NCBI GenBank assembly: GCA_029582155.1
Contig: CM055896.1
Location: 10,471,463 to 10,535,462, forward strand
Length of the DNA stretch: 64,000 bases
DNA from: Panopea generosa
Taxonomy: Eukaryota; Mollusca; Bivalvia; Adapedonta; Hiatellidae
Direction of reading: 5' to 3'
In this document: positions 47,342-59,884 of the stretch, piece by piece
How the letters are laid out: each line of letters begins with the position of its first letter
Position numbering within the stretch: position 1 is the first letter of the stretch
Notes under the pieces: model-generated
The model's input: only the letters and a program-made list of their open reading frames with translations
Databases searched by the model: none
What the model was told of the DNA's origin: nothing
Made by a program: the position numbers and the translations under genes

Positions 47342-50300
47342 CTCTATGTATTGGACTAAGTACATTAGTTTACTTTTATTATTTATCTTTTGGATCAAAC
47401 TGTTCATGGTTTTCATTAAAATAAAACATGGTCTGTTAATTTATTTTTTTAATATGTTTTTGAAGCTTCCAAATGATTGTTCTACTAGATATTTGTAAAT
47501 AGATTGAATGCATTTTTTGGATAAATTTAATACACAAATAATGACCCGTTATAATTTAAAAAAATGGATTGTATACCAGATATATTACCGTTGTAAAACT
47601 TAATCCCACATTTAATGAACTAAGCCTAATAAATGCATTCCCGACATTCAACAAATTACGATGGCTACATTAATTAAACAAATAGTTCGAAATATATATT
47701 ACCTGGACAGTTGACCAATGTGCAATTAGATATATCATGATTATTTCCCAAACAGTCGGGTCCACTGGATGTCAGTGTGTAATTTACACATGACCTATTA
47801 CGTGACATTTGGCCTTGGCCACAAGTCACGTGACAGCGTGTCCATGGCGACCAAGAAAACCATTGCTTGACAGCTGTTGAAATAAGATGATATAATCTTC
47901 ACAAAATATTTGTTTGATTAAATGTATATGTTATTGTATTCTTTGTGGTGCAATGCTGTTCAAGGTCATACTATACTTCGAAATTAATTTGAAATATAAA
48001 CATGTACACTCACATATAATTACTGATGCAATTTCATAAAATGTGTCTTGTTTATTAATATGTCTGTAATCGGTGACAGATTAGACAGCTTCCATGAAAA
48101 GAAAAAACACGGTTTAATTAAATATACAACGAGCGTAGTGAAATCAGCAATACGCCGTACACCCCACCCAAACCAACGGGCATAATGAAATCAGCAATAC
48201 GCCGTACACCCCACCCAAACCATCGGGTTATAGAGTTATGTATTATATTTTCAAATAATAGTTAATGATATCCATAACGACGTAAGACTGATGTTGCGTT
48301 TATTCATAATATCTTGAAATAGGACCCATTTGAAGCATTGAAGGCGTCCAAGAAAAGGAAATGGCACACTCAGTTTTATTTAACCTGTTTATGAGGTGTG
48401 GGTAATTCAAACGATTTCATTATTTTTTTGCATGGACAAATATTAAAATACAATTATCTGGACAACCATCGTGAGAGTTTGTCTATCCGTGATGCCACTC
48501 CTTCATCTATCTGTATATAGAATATTGAAGTTAATACTCCATGAACGCATATCTGTGAACGGCGTTATAAGCTTGTATATATTGTATGATAAAACAATAT
48601 TGCCGAGATATTCCAATTGTTTATGACTTTTAATAGTAACTGTATGGAAACATCAATTAATATTCCGGTATAAGATGCTGGATATTTAATGTTGAAATGA
48701 CTGTATACCACGTGATAGTGAAATATGAACACTAAATAACGGACTTGCAAACCGTTAAGTACATACAAAGACGGGAGGGCCGTATGGTACTTCACACTGA
48801 TATAATGTCAAAGATAAAGTTGATTTGACACCGACCTACTCTTGCAGTATTTATAAACAACTGGTGATATTTTAGAACAACTGACATTGGTTCAAGGTTG
48901 TCAACTTGATCATGTAAACACAGAAACGAACACTTAAAGGGGGCTTAAATACGTATTTTCCTTTTATTGAATAATCCTGTTCATTACCTAAATATGATGA
49001 TTGATTGATTGAATATTTAGCGTCATTCTTATGCCATCGAGGGCTAACAGACGATCAGTTAACCTAACCACTGTTTCCTGGGATTAACCAGTACTCGAGC
49101 ACACCCCGTCTCCGCAAGTAACTGATAACTTTCCCACTTGAATCAGTGGTGAGAGATGAATGATAATGAGACACAATTTCGTATATCAATCATCACGGAG
49201 ACTGTTGCCGGGCGGGGGATTCGAACTCACGACCCCTGGATTGATAGTCAGACGCGTAACCGACTGAGCTAATCGGGCCCGGCTACCTAAATATGAATAC
49301 TTTCGGATAAAAAGTATCCGTTGAAAAACAGAACACAATAAACAAAAATAGACTTGTTTTTACTGTGGCTGTTCATGAGTAGTAAAAATATATGCAACAT
49401 ATTTACACGCTCTCGCACCGGCTTCAGTGGGATTCAGATGTAAAACGTTTTAAAATGCATGGTTGGTAAGACGTTTTGCAGAGTTTGCAGTTAACGCAAC
49501 TGGTGCATGGTTTTACAGGTGTGAATGGTCTCAATGAGTTTAGAATATATGTGTGTGTGGGGGGGGGGGGGGGGAGGGGATATATAATCTGACAGCAGCA
49601 TAAAACTATATCTATCTGTACTTTTTTAAAATGTATAAGACAGAAAGATAAATATTTATTTCAATAACATGCTAAGAGTGTAAATATTTACATACAAAGA
49701 TATCAAAACTTTATACATTCACTAACATGTAGACTTCTCTAGTTATGTATATTTTGTTAAACATATGTTTATGCAGAACCAAGAACAGTTGTACATTTGG
49801 GGGGCGTATGTATGTATGTATGTATGTATGTATGTATGTATGTATGTATGTATGTATGTATGTATGTATGTAGGTAGGTAGGTAGGTAGGTAGGTAGGTA
49901 GGTAGGTAGGTAGGTAGGTAGGTAGGTAGGTAGGTAGGTAGGTAGGTAGGTAGGTAGGTAGGTAGGTAGGTAGGTAGGTAGGTAGGTAGGTAGGTAGGTA
50001 GGTAGGTAGGTAGGTAGGTAGGTAGGTAGGTAGGTAGGTAGGTAGGTAGGTAGGTAGGTAGGTAGGTAGGTAGGTAGGTAGGTAGGTAGGTAGGTAGGTA
50101 GGTAGGTAGGTAGGTAGGTAGGTAGGTAGGTAGGTAGGTAGGTAGGTAGGTAGGTAGGTAGGTAGGTAGGTAGGTAGGTAGGTAGGTAGGTAGGTAGGTA
50201 GGTAGGTAGGTAGGTAGGTAGGTAGGTAGGTAGGTAGGTAGGTAGGTAGGTAGGTAGGTAGGTAGGTAGGTAGGTATGTATGTATGTATGTATGTATGTA

Positions 50301-53300
50301 TGTATGTATGTATGTATGTATGTATGTATGTATGTATGTATGTATGTATGTATGTATGTATGTATGTATGTATGTATGTATGTATGTATGTATGTATGTA
50401 TGTATGTATGTATGTATGTATGTATGTATGTATGTATGTATGTATGTATGTATGTATGTATGTATGTATGTATGTATGTATGTATGTATGTATGTATGTA
50501 TGTATGTATGTATGTATGTATTTATGTATGCTTGATTGTATGTATGTATGTATGCATTATGTTTATACTGATGTCTTATCTTTATCTGTTGAATGCTATG
50601 TCTCCTGTTTAAATTTTAACATTGCTTATCAATCGTTAAACAGATATGGTTTGGTGTTGACTGGGAGGGGAGATAGCATGAAAGCTGGTGTCTAGTTAAG
50701 CTGTTTATTCCAGTAGTGACCTACATCTAATGTAGCGGTCAGAGAGGAACCATGTAGTATAACGAATCAAGAACAGCAACTCATTTAATGATGATAGTGT
50801 GTATATTTAACATAGCCAGAGTTGTGTCCCATTATATAACTTAAAACATTTATAATCTGAATGTATATCACTGTTAAATTCAAATTTACCACAAGAATAA
50901 AGTAATTTAGCTTTTATCTAGAGACCTTGTTTACTAATTGATACAAAGAGCAACCATGGCAATAAACATACGATAAGGTTAAATAACTGGAATTGTTAGT
51001 CAAATATATTTTAGTTGGATTGAGACTTCGTCATGAATCAGAAGTATTGTATTTTTAGATGCTGTATTACACATATTTAAGACATACAAGATTAAAACAT
51101 GATTTCCCTTGATGAAAACGTAAAGTAAACAAGCAAAAAACAAGCTGATTTATCTATCACAACACTTCATTTAACCAAGTATGAGGCATTTAATAAAATA
51201 TCAGGTTAATCAAATTCACTTAATGTGTTAGCAAGGCATGTAGATTATATAATGTTTGCGGTAACATTTATGAGCTAAGATATTGTAGAAACTCAAGCTC
51301 AGCTCATAAGTGCAGTAAATGGTCACGTGGTGACCGTATATTACAATTTTTGGAACATTATGCTTACGCATATATTAAGTCGTAAATATACATCTACAGG
51401 ATGCTTATTTTAATTACAACACATACAGAAAAGTGACAATATTAGGTCGCGACCTTGAAATGATCAGTAAAAAAACGCAAATGTATCTTGATTAAACCCG
51501 TACAAACTGAAGAAGTAAGATTACCTGTTAAAGGACAGAGGCCACACCATTTACGACATGTTATCATGGAATTATGGGAGTCTTGACAAATACCGAACGT
51601 TGTGTTTAAGAATCTGCAGTTTGAGTTTGGAGCGTCACTACACGGACTATCCGTGCTGACTGCAACTGAAGTAGAAACATACAAGAGTATAAGAGAGTAA
51701 AGTTACAGGCACGTGATTTACAATTCTAAACTATGTATCATACTTTGTTAATGACAGAGAAGGTTCTTTTATAAATATTAAAAATTATCGCAATTTAATG
51801 AAATGCACTGTTTTTGTTTTTATTTAAGCTGTTACATACAAATGCTCATTTTGTTACATTTATTTCAATTCAAATGTTGACAGACTTAAGTAAGAACTAC
51901 TTATACTTACCTAATCTTCTTTCGGTATTCAACTTGTATTCGATATTGAAGAGTTTCATTATTTGAATGCGAAAAGCAAACGAAACTTCTATCTGATGCC
52001 AATCTTGATAATCTTTGAAAACATATTCTATCCCAGAATGTGATATCTCCCCAATCTGGTCTGTTAACCAACAAAGAAAATACCGGGAATAATAAACATG
52101 TACCACAGTTCATAGCAACCAATCGAACGCTTAATAAACTGTCACGTCATCCTATCTTTCAGTTGAAGCCATTGATAATCAACGCGCTAAAATGTGGCTT
52201 TCCCAGCATTGCTATTTAATAATTTACACAATCGAGAGGGCTGGGTCAGTTAACAGACTATTTGAAACATCAGACATCATGTTTCCCGTACAAAGTAAAG
52301 GGTCCAACATGGATTAAAATGGGAGACGCAATGCGTATTTACTGTCTTGCAGAAAAATATTCGGAGTTAATTTAATGATATGGATATATTTTATATATTA
52401 ATACATTGAAAGCCAAATGATTCTATGTTTTACCTTGCGGCTTATAAACAGCCACTCCCTAAACAGAGATAGAAAATACACAGACAACAACCCCGTCCCA
52501 TTATTGCAATAAGGTATCAAGTACAGATGCAGCAAGAAGGCACTCGGCACCTTATTGCATGAATGGTGCGCGCCCTTAATTTGATTATTCGGTGTACTGT
52601 TTACGTATGGTCGAATGTTCTGTCTGTCTATTTTGAATACTCTGTCAACCTTTGGATTTGGTTTTATTATGAATGGTTCCATTTTGAATAAAACAAATGT
52701 CTTACTGTCTGTAGTATGGGCACATAAATGTTTATTACACAAGTCACCAGCACAGCACTGGCGGCATCCTGTGCTGGACGATCTTCCAATGATATTTCGG
52801 CCGACTATGGATGGCGAACTGTGGTTGGTTATATCCATACATTCCTGAAGTAGGCAATACATAATTATTACTTTCTATCTCGTCAAATTATCCGAGTGAG
52901 GTATATCAGTAATTTTACACACACTGTCAAATGGTCCTCATTGGCCAAGTGATCTAAAGCGCCGTCTCATGATCATTTACCTCTCATCACTAAGGTCGTA
53001 GGTTCGAGTCTCGCTTGCTCGCTTAAACAAAAGTGAGAAAGCTTCCCAGTTACATGCTCAAATTCATTTTGAGGTATTTCTCGACCAATAAAACTGATTA
53101 TGCCATATATAACCGGGAACGTGTTATAAATGGCGCAAAGGCCCAATAAAAAGCCTAATGAAAACACACTGTCAAATAATGTTAATGCAGTATACAAGTT
53201 CCTTCTTCAAGTTTCTAAAATTACTATATGACCTTTATAATAGTTTTGTTTGTTCTTATATTATGATTGCTGGTGTTTCGCTTTAATTATTATTAGTGTG

Positions 53301-55725
53301 AATATTTACATACATATATGTGTAAACGCAGGCCTTACATATGACCGCAAAGCATACATTACATACTGTTTCATACACAAGACAGAAATATTGTTTAATT
53401 TATTTCTAAAAAATAAAATATATATAGTGTTATGTAATGTAAACATATACATAACATACATTATGTGTATACACATACCTTACATGTGACAACAAAACAA
53501 ACTATATATAATGTATTGTACACAAGACAGAAGCATTGTTTAATTTTTTCTTCAAAAATTAAAAATAAGCAAATGTATTATATATACCTTATGGCAAAAC
53601 TCGTGCATTTATTACGAAACACGTGATTAAGAGAATATCTTCATAACATATATATACTGCAAGTTGGCGCTTCATAGATAGACTCATTACTGAATATAAG
53701 TTGTATTCTTTAATTTTTATCTTAATTTATATTTGATATGAAATCGTGGAGCATATGCCTCACTCGAATAACTTTATTCAAATCTTGTTTGTTATGATAT
53801 ATGATGTCATCTCAAACACTGATATTTATAACTTGTCATTTTTCGTTCTATAGCATACCTACTTACCTCACCGACTGAATATCTTTTTGGTGTGAAGCAA
53901 TCTGTTGCGTTTTCGATGTTGCTGCAAGACCAACAGTCCAGCGAATCTGAAAGTACAGGTAAAAGCCATATTGATACAGTATAGCACAATAGTAAGCAAG
54001 GTTTTTGAAATATGTCTGTTGTTTTCCTTGATGATATATTTATACTTTCCTTTCAAAAATGTACTTTTCTTTAAAAATATGACCAACGTCCTTCAAAGAT
54101 AGATTGCCTGTACTTTTCTTGCAAATTATGCCTGTCCTTTCCTTTATGTATATTAATGTGAATTATATCTGTACCTTTCTTTAGACATGGTCACATGCTT
54201 TTTTGACAATATGATTATACTTGACTTTTGAAATAGCCATGTTCTTTTATTTGCCTATTCCCGATATGTCTTTTTACTTAATATATTGAGCTATTATGTG
54301 TCCGTTTGTAGATGTGGCCTTCGTCTTAAAGAAATGAGCAAAATATTATTGAGGTAACCAATTTATTATGCTTCTAACACTAGAATACCAAGATACATTG
54401 AATAAAGACTTTTTTTACGTAGGCTTGGAAAAATAACCATTTGAATCGCATTAAAAAAAGACAGACGACCAATTTGAGGTTAATCTCAGTGTGTACACAA
54501 CAGTTTTCAACAATTTTAACATATCGCAAAAGAAATGAACAAATAATTGATTGGAAATATTTACTCGTTTTGTTTACGTGTGCACATACTGAAAGACATG
54601 AAAACGTTTTCCTTGTCGATTTCGTATTTTAAAACTGAAAGGCTTAGCAGGATGTTTTTTAGAAGGATGAATTGTTATTAAAAAAGATTGAATCATTAGT
54701 TAATTGATCTGACTTCATTTTTTTGTTATTGATATAAGGTCCGAGTTCCATTGGACACCTTTACCTGTAAACAATTATTTAAATAAACTCTTTAAATTAT
54801 AGTTTGTTACCATCGCCTGCTGAGTCTCTCATAACAGGTATGTACTAAACAGGCTAGGATCTTAGGGTATTTATTAAGTTTTAATGTTTATAGCACTTTT
54901 ATGGTATTTTAACAAAAATAAATATACGTGTTCATGTTTAATTGAAAGGAATGTCAATAATTAAGCCAGATATTCAGCCTATATGCTCATAATCATTTGG
55001 AATATCTATAATATTAGCAGATTTGCATTGCAGTTGGGGGCTGAGAGTCAATAAATGATTGATACAGAGATGGAAACGAGCATTCCATTGTGTAGCAAAA
55101 TGACCAATGGCCGACAACTCACTAGGGAAGAATACAAATATACTCAAAATAAAATTAACAATTTTATTTTTTACATGAACAAAATTATGAATATACAATT
55201 GTACAATAAATACAAATTATTGAAACTTTACTCAAAAAATTTAAAGCAAATACCGTTCTAATAATGTCCTAAGATGTTCACTTTCTTACACTGCAGTTTA
55301 ACTGATGTCGCGGTACAATTTTGTTACACGTTATATTTTACTGATGTCGCGATACAAAATAGTTACATGTCATATGAATGTTTTACATTGTTTAAAAACA
55401 CAAATATATTTATGTATTCAAATACTACTTCCACGTCCGGATTATTCGTAGATATATTCTCCAATCGTCCCTTATGGCGATGGGCGTATCATCAGGGTTA
55501 TCTTCCCATGCTCTACGTAATACTACGTAATACTACGTAATACTGAGCTACTTTGGCCTTACGTCTCCTAGTGCCGAATTAAATGACGTCAGGAGTGCCA
55601 CGGCGTCGATATGACGAGTTTGTGTGATGCGCGTCCTATGAAGGTATTACCATCAGCTGACTCATGTTTACTTTGTAAGCGTTACGGGACCTACGTCACA
55701 CATATGGCAAACAAAACTGCAACAA

Positions 55726-55763
<38 letters not shown>

Positions 55764-57056
55764 TTACTCAATATGTAATAACATTACGTTTATGATTAAT
55801 CATCTATCAATGCCATTGTAGTGTTATCAATATATAATAACAGTACATTCATTTCTTATCATCTATCAGTTTCATTGCAGTTGTATCAATATATGATAAC
55901 AGTACATAAATTTCTTACCGTCTGTCAGTTTTATGGCAGTTTTATCAATATATCAGTACATTCATATATCACCTCTATTAATCTCATGGTAGCAAAATCA
56001 TCACTTCATATTTACACATTATATAATTTATACACTGACGGACAAATTATGTATCTATTCGCTTTGTAAAAAGAATAAACACAATTAAATTACACATATA
56101 CAATTATAAAATGTCGATTTTCAATACCTCATCGAAAACATAATATAAACAGTTCAAAATACGTTCCCAAATACCTCGGCCTATATCCTTATGAGCAACT
56201 TTCAATACTGCTGATATCAAATTAAATTGACCATATTCCAGTTTGACTAAATATCATCAGTTTATCCAAAAACTACTGATATCTGATAATGTCGATATAT
56301 AGCTATCGGACATTTAAACTACTAAACTATAGGTAAACTAATATGTATATAAAAAGAACTCACTCAGATACCGTACGTTTTGGTCAAGTTAAAATGCTGG
56401 ATCTATTCTGTCACAACGTTTCCGCATGATGGTATATTACTAACAGACAAAAGCTTATGATATTCATACGTGTATGTATACAAGCACAACCACATATATC
56501 AGGTGAATTTCAAGCAAAACATGAATTAACTAGTCACCCAGGCATCGTACGATTCAAAATGCACTAAAATGCTATATGTAAAATATGGTAAGATTTGCAA
56601 TAATAAAACCGTTTAATTTTTCTGAAATGTTCAATACTCAACGGATTTTAATGAAATAAACGTCTACGTCTAAATGACTTATTTTTTAACCCAAAGATAA
56701 ATGTGTAAACATATCTTTAAAATGTCTTGCCCCTATCTATAAAGCGATATTTTTAACAAACCGGCATTATCTGACTCTATACATGTCTATATAATGCAAC
56801 TAACTTTGAACTTGCCGACCCTGAGAATTCAGGCCATATTAACTAGCTATTTTGTTACACATTTACTACTTAGAAAAATGGCTGGAAATGCATGAGTGAT
56901 TTTTAATTGTTTGAAAAGGAAATTGAGTGAACAAAACCATTGTAGATTACAATACACATTGTTACACATTAAAAAAATCTAGTAAACGGTATTATTATTT
57001 ACCTACAACATCAATCAAAAATAACATCAGCAGAACTGGTACATGTACGATATTCC
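47076..57056 (-). CDS. Gene 4: reduced Ly6-ShKT-TSP1-C1q gene, start exon unresolved
   Basis: Seen: exons 57003-57056, 53867-53946, 52706-52844, 51525-51665, 47703-47873 and 47076-47341 are all open and in compatible phase (851 nt, ending in TAA). Compared with gene 1 it lacks the middle Ly6 exon, TSP1 repeats 2 and 3, and the N-terminal part of C1q after the first strand. A 10-nt start exon like those of genes 1 and 3 would make 861 nt, or 286 aa, but I could not identify it: the ATGCAT at 58324-58329 is followed by an in-frame TAG before donor GTAATT. It is the most diverged copy. Either it is a shortened functional paralogue or an early-stage relic; lack of stops in six exons favours the first. 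Confidence 0.65.
47703..47873 (-). CDS. Gene 4: single TSP1 repeat
   Basis: 171 nt, phase 1 at both ends, open: QWFSWSPWTRC, HVTCGQGQMSRNRSC and six cysteines. The CGQGQ and RNRSC features match repeat 1 of the other copies, so repeats 2 and 3 were lost, or never gained, on this branch. Confidence 0.87.
48144..48236. repeat. Two-copy ~46-bp duplication
   Basis: gaaatcagcaatacgccgta and caccccacccaaacca occur twice in succession within the gene 4 intron. Confidence 0.85.
48998..49283 (-). mobile_element. Complete tRNA-derived SINE
   Basis: The minus strand begins GCCGGGCCCGATTAGCTCAG with A box TTAGCTCAGTCGG and B box GAGTTCGAATCC, then a body, and ends in a TTGA/CAAT-rich simple tail. It is flanked by 13-bp target-site duplications (tacctaaatatga at 48985-48997 and 49284-49296). 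It is inserted in the large gene 4 intron between ShKT and TSP1. Confidence 0.88.
49559..49580. repeat. Poly-G tract
   Basis: A run of G bases with one A, following a short GT run. Confidence 0.9.
49806..50560. repeat. Three-block tetranucleotide microsatellite
   Basis: (TATG)n to about 49872, then (TAGG)n for about 400 bp, then (TATG)n again to 50520 with decay after. It is in a gene 4 intron. The MYVC frames are artefacts. Confidence 0.97.
51525..51665 (-). CDS. Gene 4: ShKT-like domain
   Basis: 141 nt, phase 1 at both ends, open. Six cysteines: SPC, SNC, GIC, ITC and RKWCGLC. One codon longer than the gene 1 exon. Confidence 0.82.
52036..52262 (+). mobile_element. Copy of the 43.7-kb interspersed repeat
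   Basis: gatatctccccaatctggtc, cgaacgcttaataaactgt, and atgtggctttcccagcattg followed by ctatttaat parallel 43660-43890. It lies in the gene 4 intron between the ShKT and Ly6 exons. Confidence 0.6.
52706..52844 (-). CDS. Gene 4: Ly6 C-terminal part
   Basis: 139 nt, phase 0 in and phase 1 out: ECMDITNHSS, SIVGRNIIGRSS, GCRQCCAGDLCN. The CC-x2-D-x-CN signature is intact. It joins directly to the first Ly6 exon because the 69-nt middle exon is missing. Confidence 0.85.
52935..53165 (+). mobile_element. tRNA-derived SINE-like element
   Basis: ccaagtgatctaaagcgccgtctca serves as an A-box region and cgtaggttcgagtctcgc as a B box, with a unique body after it. In the gene 4 intron between the two Ly6 exons. 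Confidence 0.6.
53300..53570. repeat. ~165-bp direct duplication
   Basis: ccttacatatgaccgcaaa... and ccttacatgtgacaacaaa... each lead into tacacaagacagaa and attgtttaatt. Two diverged copies in a gene 4 intron. Confidence 0.65.
53867..53946 (-). CDS. Gene 4: Ly6/uPAR-like domain, first part
   Basis: 80 nt between TTTCAG and GTAAGT, encoding LDCWSCSN, TDCFTPKR and SVGE. Same length and phases as genes 1 and 3. Confidence 0.8.
54030..54300. repeat. Degenerate ~50-bp repeat
   Basis: Recurrent 'tgcctgtactttctt' and 'aatatgacc' phrases suggest a decayed tandem array in the gene 4 intron. Confidence 0.4.
55280..55375. repeat. Two-copy ~45-bp repeat
   Basis: Two units with tttaactgatgtcgcggtacaa / tttactgatgtcgcgataca, then gttacacgt / gttacatgt. 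Confidence 0.6.
55725..55762. repeat. (AT)n(AC)n microsatellite
   Basis: An AT dinucleotide run passing directly into an AC run. Confidence 0.9.
55800..55965. repeat. ~59-bp tandem repeat
   Basis: Three units with tatcaatatataataacagt, catctatcag and ttcattgcag. Confidence 0.7.
57003..57056 (-). CDS. Gene 4: signal-peptide-like exon
   Basis: 54 nt between ATCAG and GTAAAT, phase 1 out. It reads NIVHVPVLLMLFLIDVV, hydrophobic as in genes 1 and 3. An alternative acceptor 6 nt upstream is in frame. The start codon is not located. Confidence 0.6.
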
Positions 57057-57064
57057 CTGATCCT

Positions 57065-59040
57065 AAAACAAAATAAAAAACAATTTTAAATACTGCATTG
57101 TATAAATAAATTCCCAAATCGTTGTGGTTTGCAGAAAGTTATAGAAGACTATTGGTTTGCTTTACACCAAAAAACTGGTTGCCAAACTTGTTACTGACAA
57201 GAGTATGAAAAGTGCACTAACTTCAATGGAAACAAACCATCACATTTAATAGATAGTAAAATAATAAAAACACAAAACAAATTCCCACAAAATAACATTT
57301 GATGTTAATAAGTATTAAACAATAGGGATGGATGTTCGAGGACAACGCTCATAGTCATGATAAAGACTTCAGTCACGATTAACATACATTATATATTACA
57401 TCATACCCAATCCTAATGTTATAATTGTTCTATGTATTGATTATGCATATGTTTTGTGGTGATGGATGCGCTCTTTATATGCTACGTCTCGTGTTGGTCA
57501 TTTATTTTCGTATTTTACATATAAAAATATAAATACATGTACAATTATTCTATTGACTAAAATGATATAAATATATGATATTTGCAAAAGCTTTAGCTAT
57601 AAATTATTTTTCATATCTCATCATGTCTCAGATAGTATGGATGTTTTAATGTATATGAACGTTGGCAATATCAACAGGTCCATGAATGTTTTGCATTGTT
57701 TTTATGCACATACATGATTATAAATATAAACTTGAACATGCAGATATTATTCAAGGAGACTTAAACAAGTAAAGTAATAGGAAGATTGATTAAAATTGCT
57801 GATAATGACTATTTAGAAACAATATTTATGGAAGAAAAACAATACATTTAAGCATGTTGAAATTAACCTTTGTCACTGTTGATTTTGAATACAGACGCTA
57901 ACAATGTAATCTTCTGCGAGGCCATTGGCCCAATACTTACAATGTGTTGATAACGAACACTTTTTGTTAAAGCTATTGAAACATACTGAAATTTGACATG
58001 AAATAAAAGCAGAGGGACATAAAGAGTTTAAAGTGAACAAGGGGATCTAAATACAGAGTAACATGTGGGGATACTTATTAAACCCTAGGAAAGTTAATCA
58101 GTCTGCATGCATGAAGCAAAACAATTGTCATATCACGGGAAAACAAAGATAGAAACATCAATAGTCCTAGCGGGTATTTGGAACAAGAATATGCCAACGT
58201 TATATTTGTGTTTCATGTACGTTTCAGCGTCAATGGACCTCTTTTGATAAGAAATATATCTTGATAACTTTAACAGATACAATTTAAAAATGACAATTAC
58301 CTAGAACCTTATGAAGCTTGTAATATGCATCGCCAGCCACAAAATTCTGGTAATCATATAAAGACCACCCATTTCGCAGAAGTACCAACAAAAAGCATGA
58401 CGGATACAATTCAATTCATTGTTGTAAACTTTACAACACTCCTTCCTCTTGCTTTACGTATATACTTACACATATACATGATATAGTTATTTTATGTTGC
58501 ATTTTAAGATAAGGAAAAGCTTTTAATACTATATTTAATAAGGCTAGTGAGTTCGTGTCATATGATACAACTTCTTTTTTTCTATAAATTTTATTAATAG
58601 ATTATTGGCTTTTTATGAGTGTTATCATATTATATCATTGTGGGTTGTGCTTCCAATAAAAACAGAGTCACTGTGAATTATGAGTATAGGTGGAACGAAT
58701 ACAGTCATGTTCACTCTTTAATCCAACTTGCAGAATTTAATCTTAAGTGTAAAAAATGGAAAAATATCGGTTATCAATTGTTATCCAAGTTCTTAAATCT
58801 GTCACCAAAACAAGATCCCTTTATTCACACCAAACAATTCTTCAAAATATTTAGTCTATATCAATGATACATTTTATATTTAATAAAATATTCTATGCGT
58901 AATTGCTCTTGATAATGTATGTAAGATCACACAAGTGTCGCTTAAATATATGTTTGTGTCTTATAGGAAATTTACATGACAATAAGTTGATAACTACAGA
59001 CATGGAAAACGTGCCAAACGGAAGTCCAGGATCTGAAGAG
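57065..59040. other. Upstream region of gene 4
   Basis: AT-rich. The start exon of gene 4 should lie here; candidate ATGCAT at 58324-58329 (minus) with donor GTAATT is out of frame and meets a TAG. No other gene recognised. Confidence 0.45.
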
Positions 59041-59044
59041 ATTG

Positions 59045-59660
59045 CGAAGGAAATAATAACTGCTCTTCTAAAAAAATGCATAGAAAAATGGCTGCTCTTC
59101 TAAAATGAATGCAAAGGAAAATAAATTACTGCTCTTTCTGAAAAGAATGCGAAGGAAAAAAATGCTGCTCTTCTTAACAGAATGCAAAGGACAACAAATT
59201 ACGGCTCTTTCTGAAAAGAATGCAAAAGAAAATAAATTACTGCTCTTTTTGAAAAGAATGCGAAGGAAAATAAATTGCTGCTCTTCCGAAAAGAGTGTAA
59301 ATGAAAAAAAATACTGCTCTTTCTGAAATAAATGCCAAGGAAAATAAACTACAGTAACTGCTCTTCTGAAAATAATGGAAAGGAAAAAAAAGTACTGCTC
59401 ATCAGAAAAGAAAGCAAAGGGAAAAAATAACTGCTTTTCTGAAAAGAATGCAAACAGAAACAAGTACTGCTCATCTAAAAAGAATGTAAAGGAAAATAAA
59501 CTACTGCTCATCTGAAATAAATGCAAAGGAAAATAACTTACTGAACTCTCTGAAAAGAATGCAAAGAAAAATGAATTATTGCTTCTCTGAAAAACATGCA
59601 AAGGGAAAAAAATTACTCCTCTTCTAAAAACAAATGCAAAGAAGATAAATTACTCCTCTT
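59045..59660. repeat. ~40-bp tandem array
   Basis: About fifteen units of gaaaagaatgcaaaggaaaa and taaattactgctctt, with length variation. The Phe/Ser-rich antisense frame is an artefact. Confidence 0.92.
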
Positions 59661-59884
59661 TATAATTCGAATCTAAATATATAAGGTGAAGTTTTTGGCG
59701 AGATAGACATAATGCATTTATTGTATAAAAAGGAATAAGTAATTATTATATAACTATTTCAAATATATTTAGCGGATGTGTTAACGGTGGTAATTTTGCA
59801 GTCGGAATGCGATAGTAGCAAGTGTTTGAGCTGGAATTTACACCATTTTCAACACATTTCAAGTTATACGATATGGCAAATCAA

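Noticed and set aside
49200..49283. Genuine tRNA gene on the minus strand
   Set aside because: Flanking target-site duplications and a tail show it is the head of a SINE.
50276..50695. Long MYVC-repeat reading frames in three frames
   Set aside because: Pure translation of the TATG microsatellite.
52398..52862. 154-aa minus-strand frame as a single-exon gene
   Set aside because: Only 52706-52844 is exonic; the remainder is intron read through beyond donor GTAAGA.
55055..55261. Lys/Asn-rich 68-aa frame
   Set aside because: No motif, no splice partner, composition equal to the background.
59068..59601. 177-aa Phe-rich minus-strand frame
   Set aside because: Translation of the ~40-bp array; its hydrophobic look comes from A/T-rich repeats.
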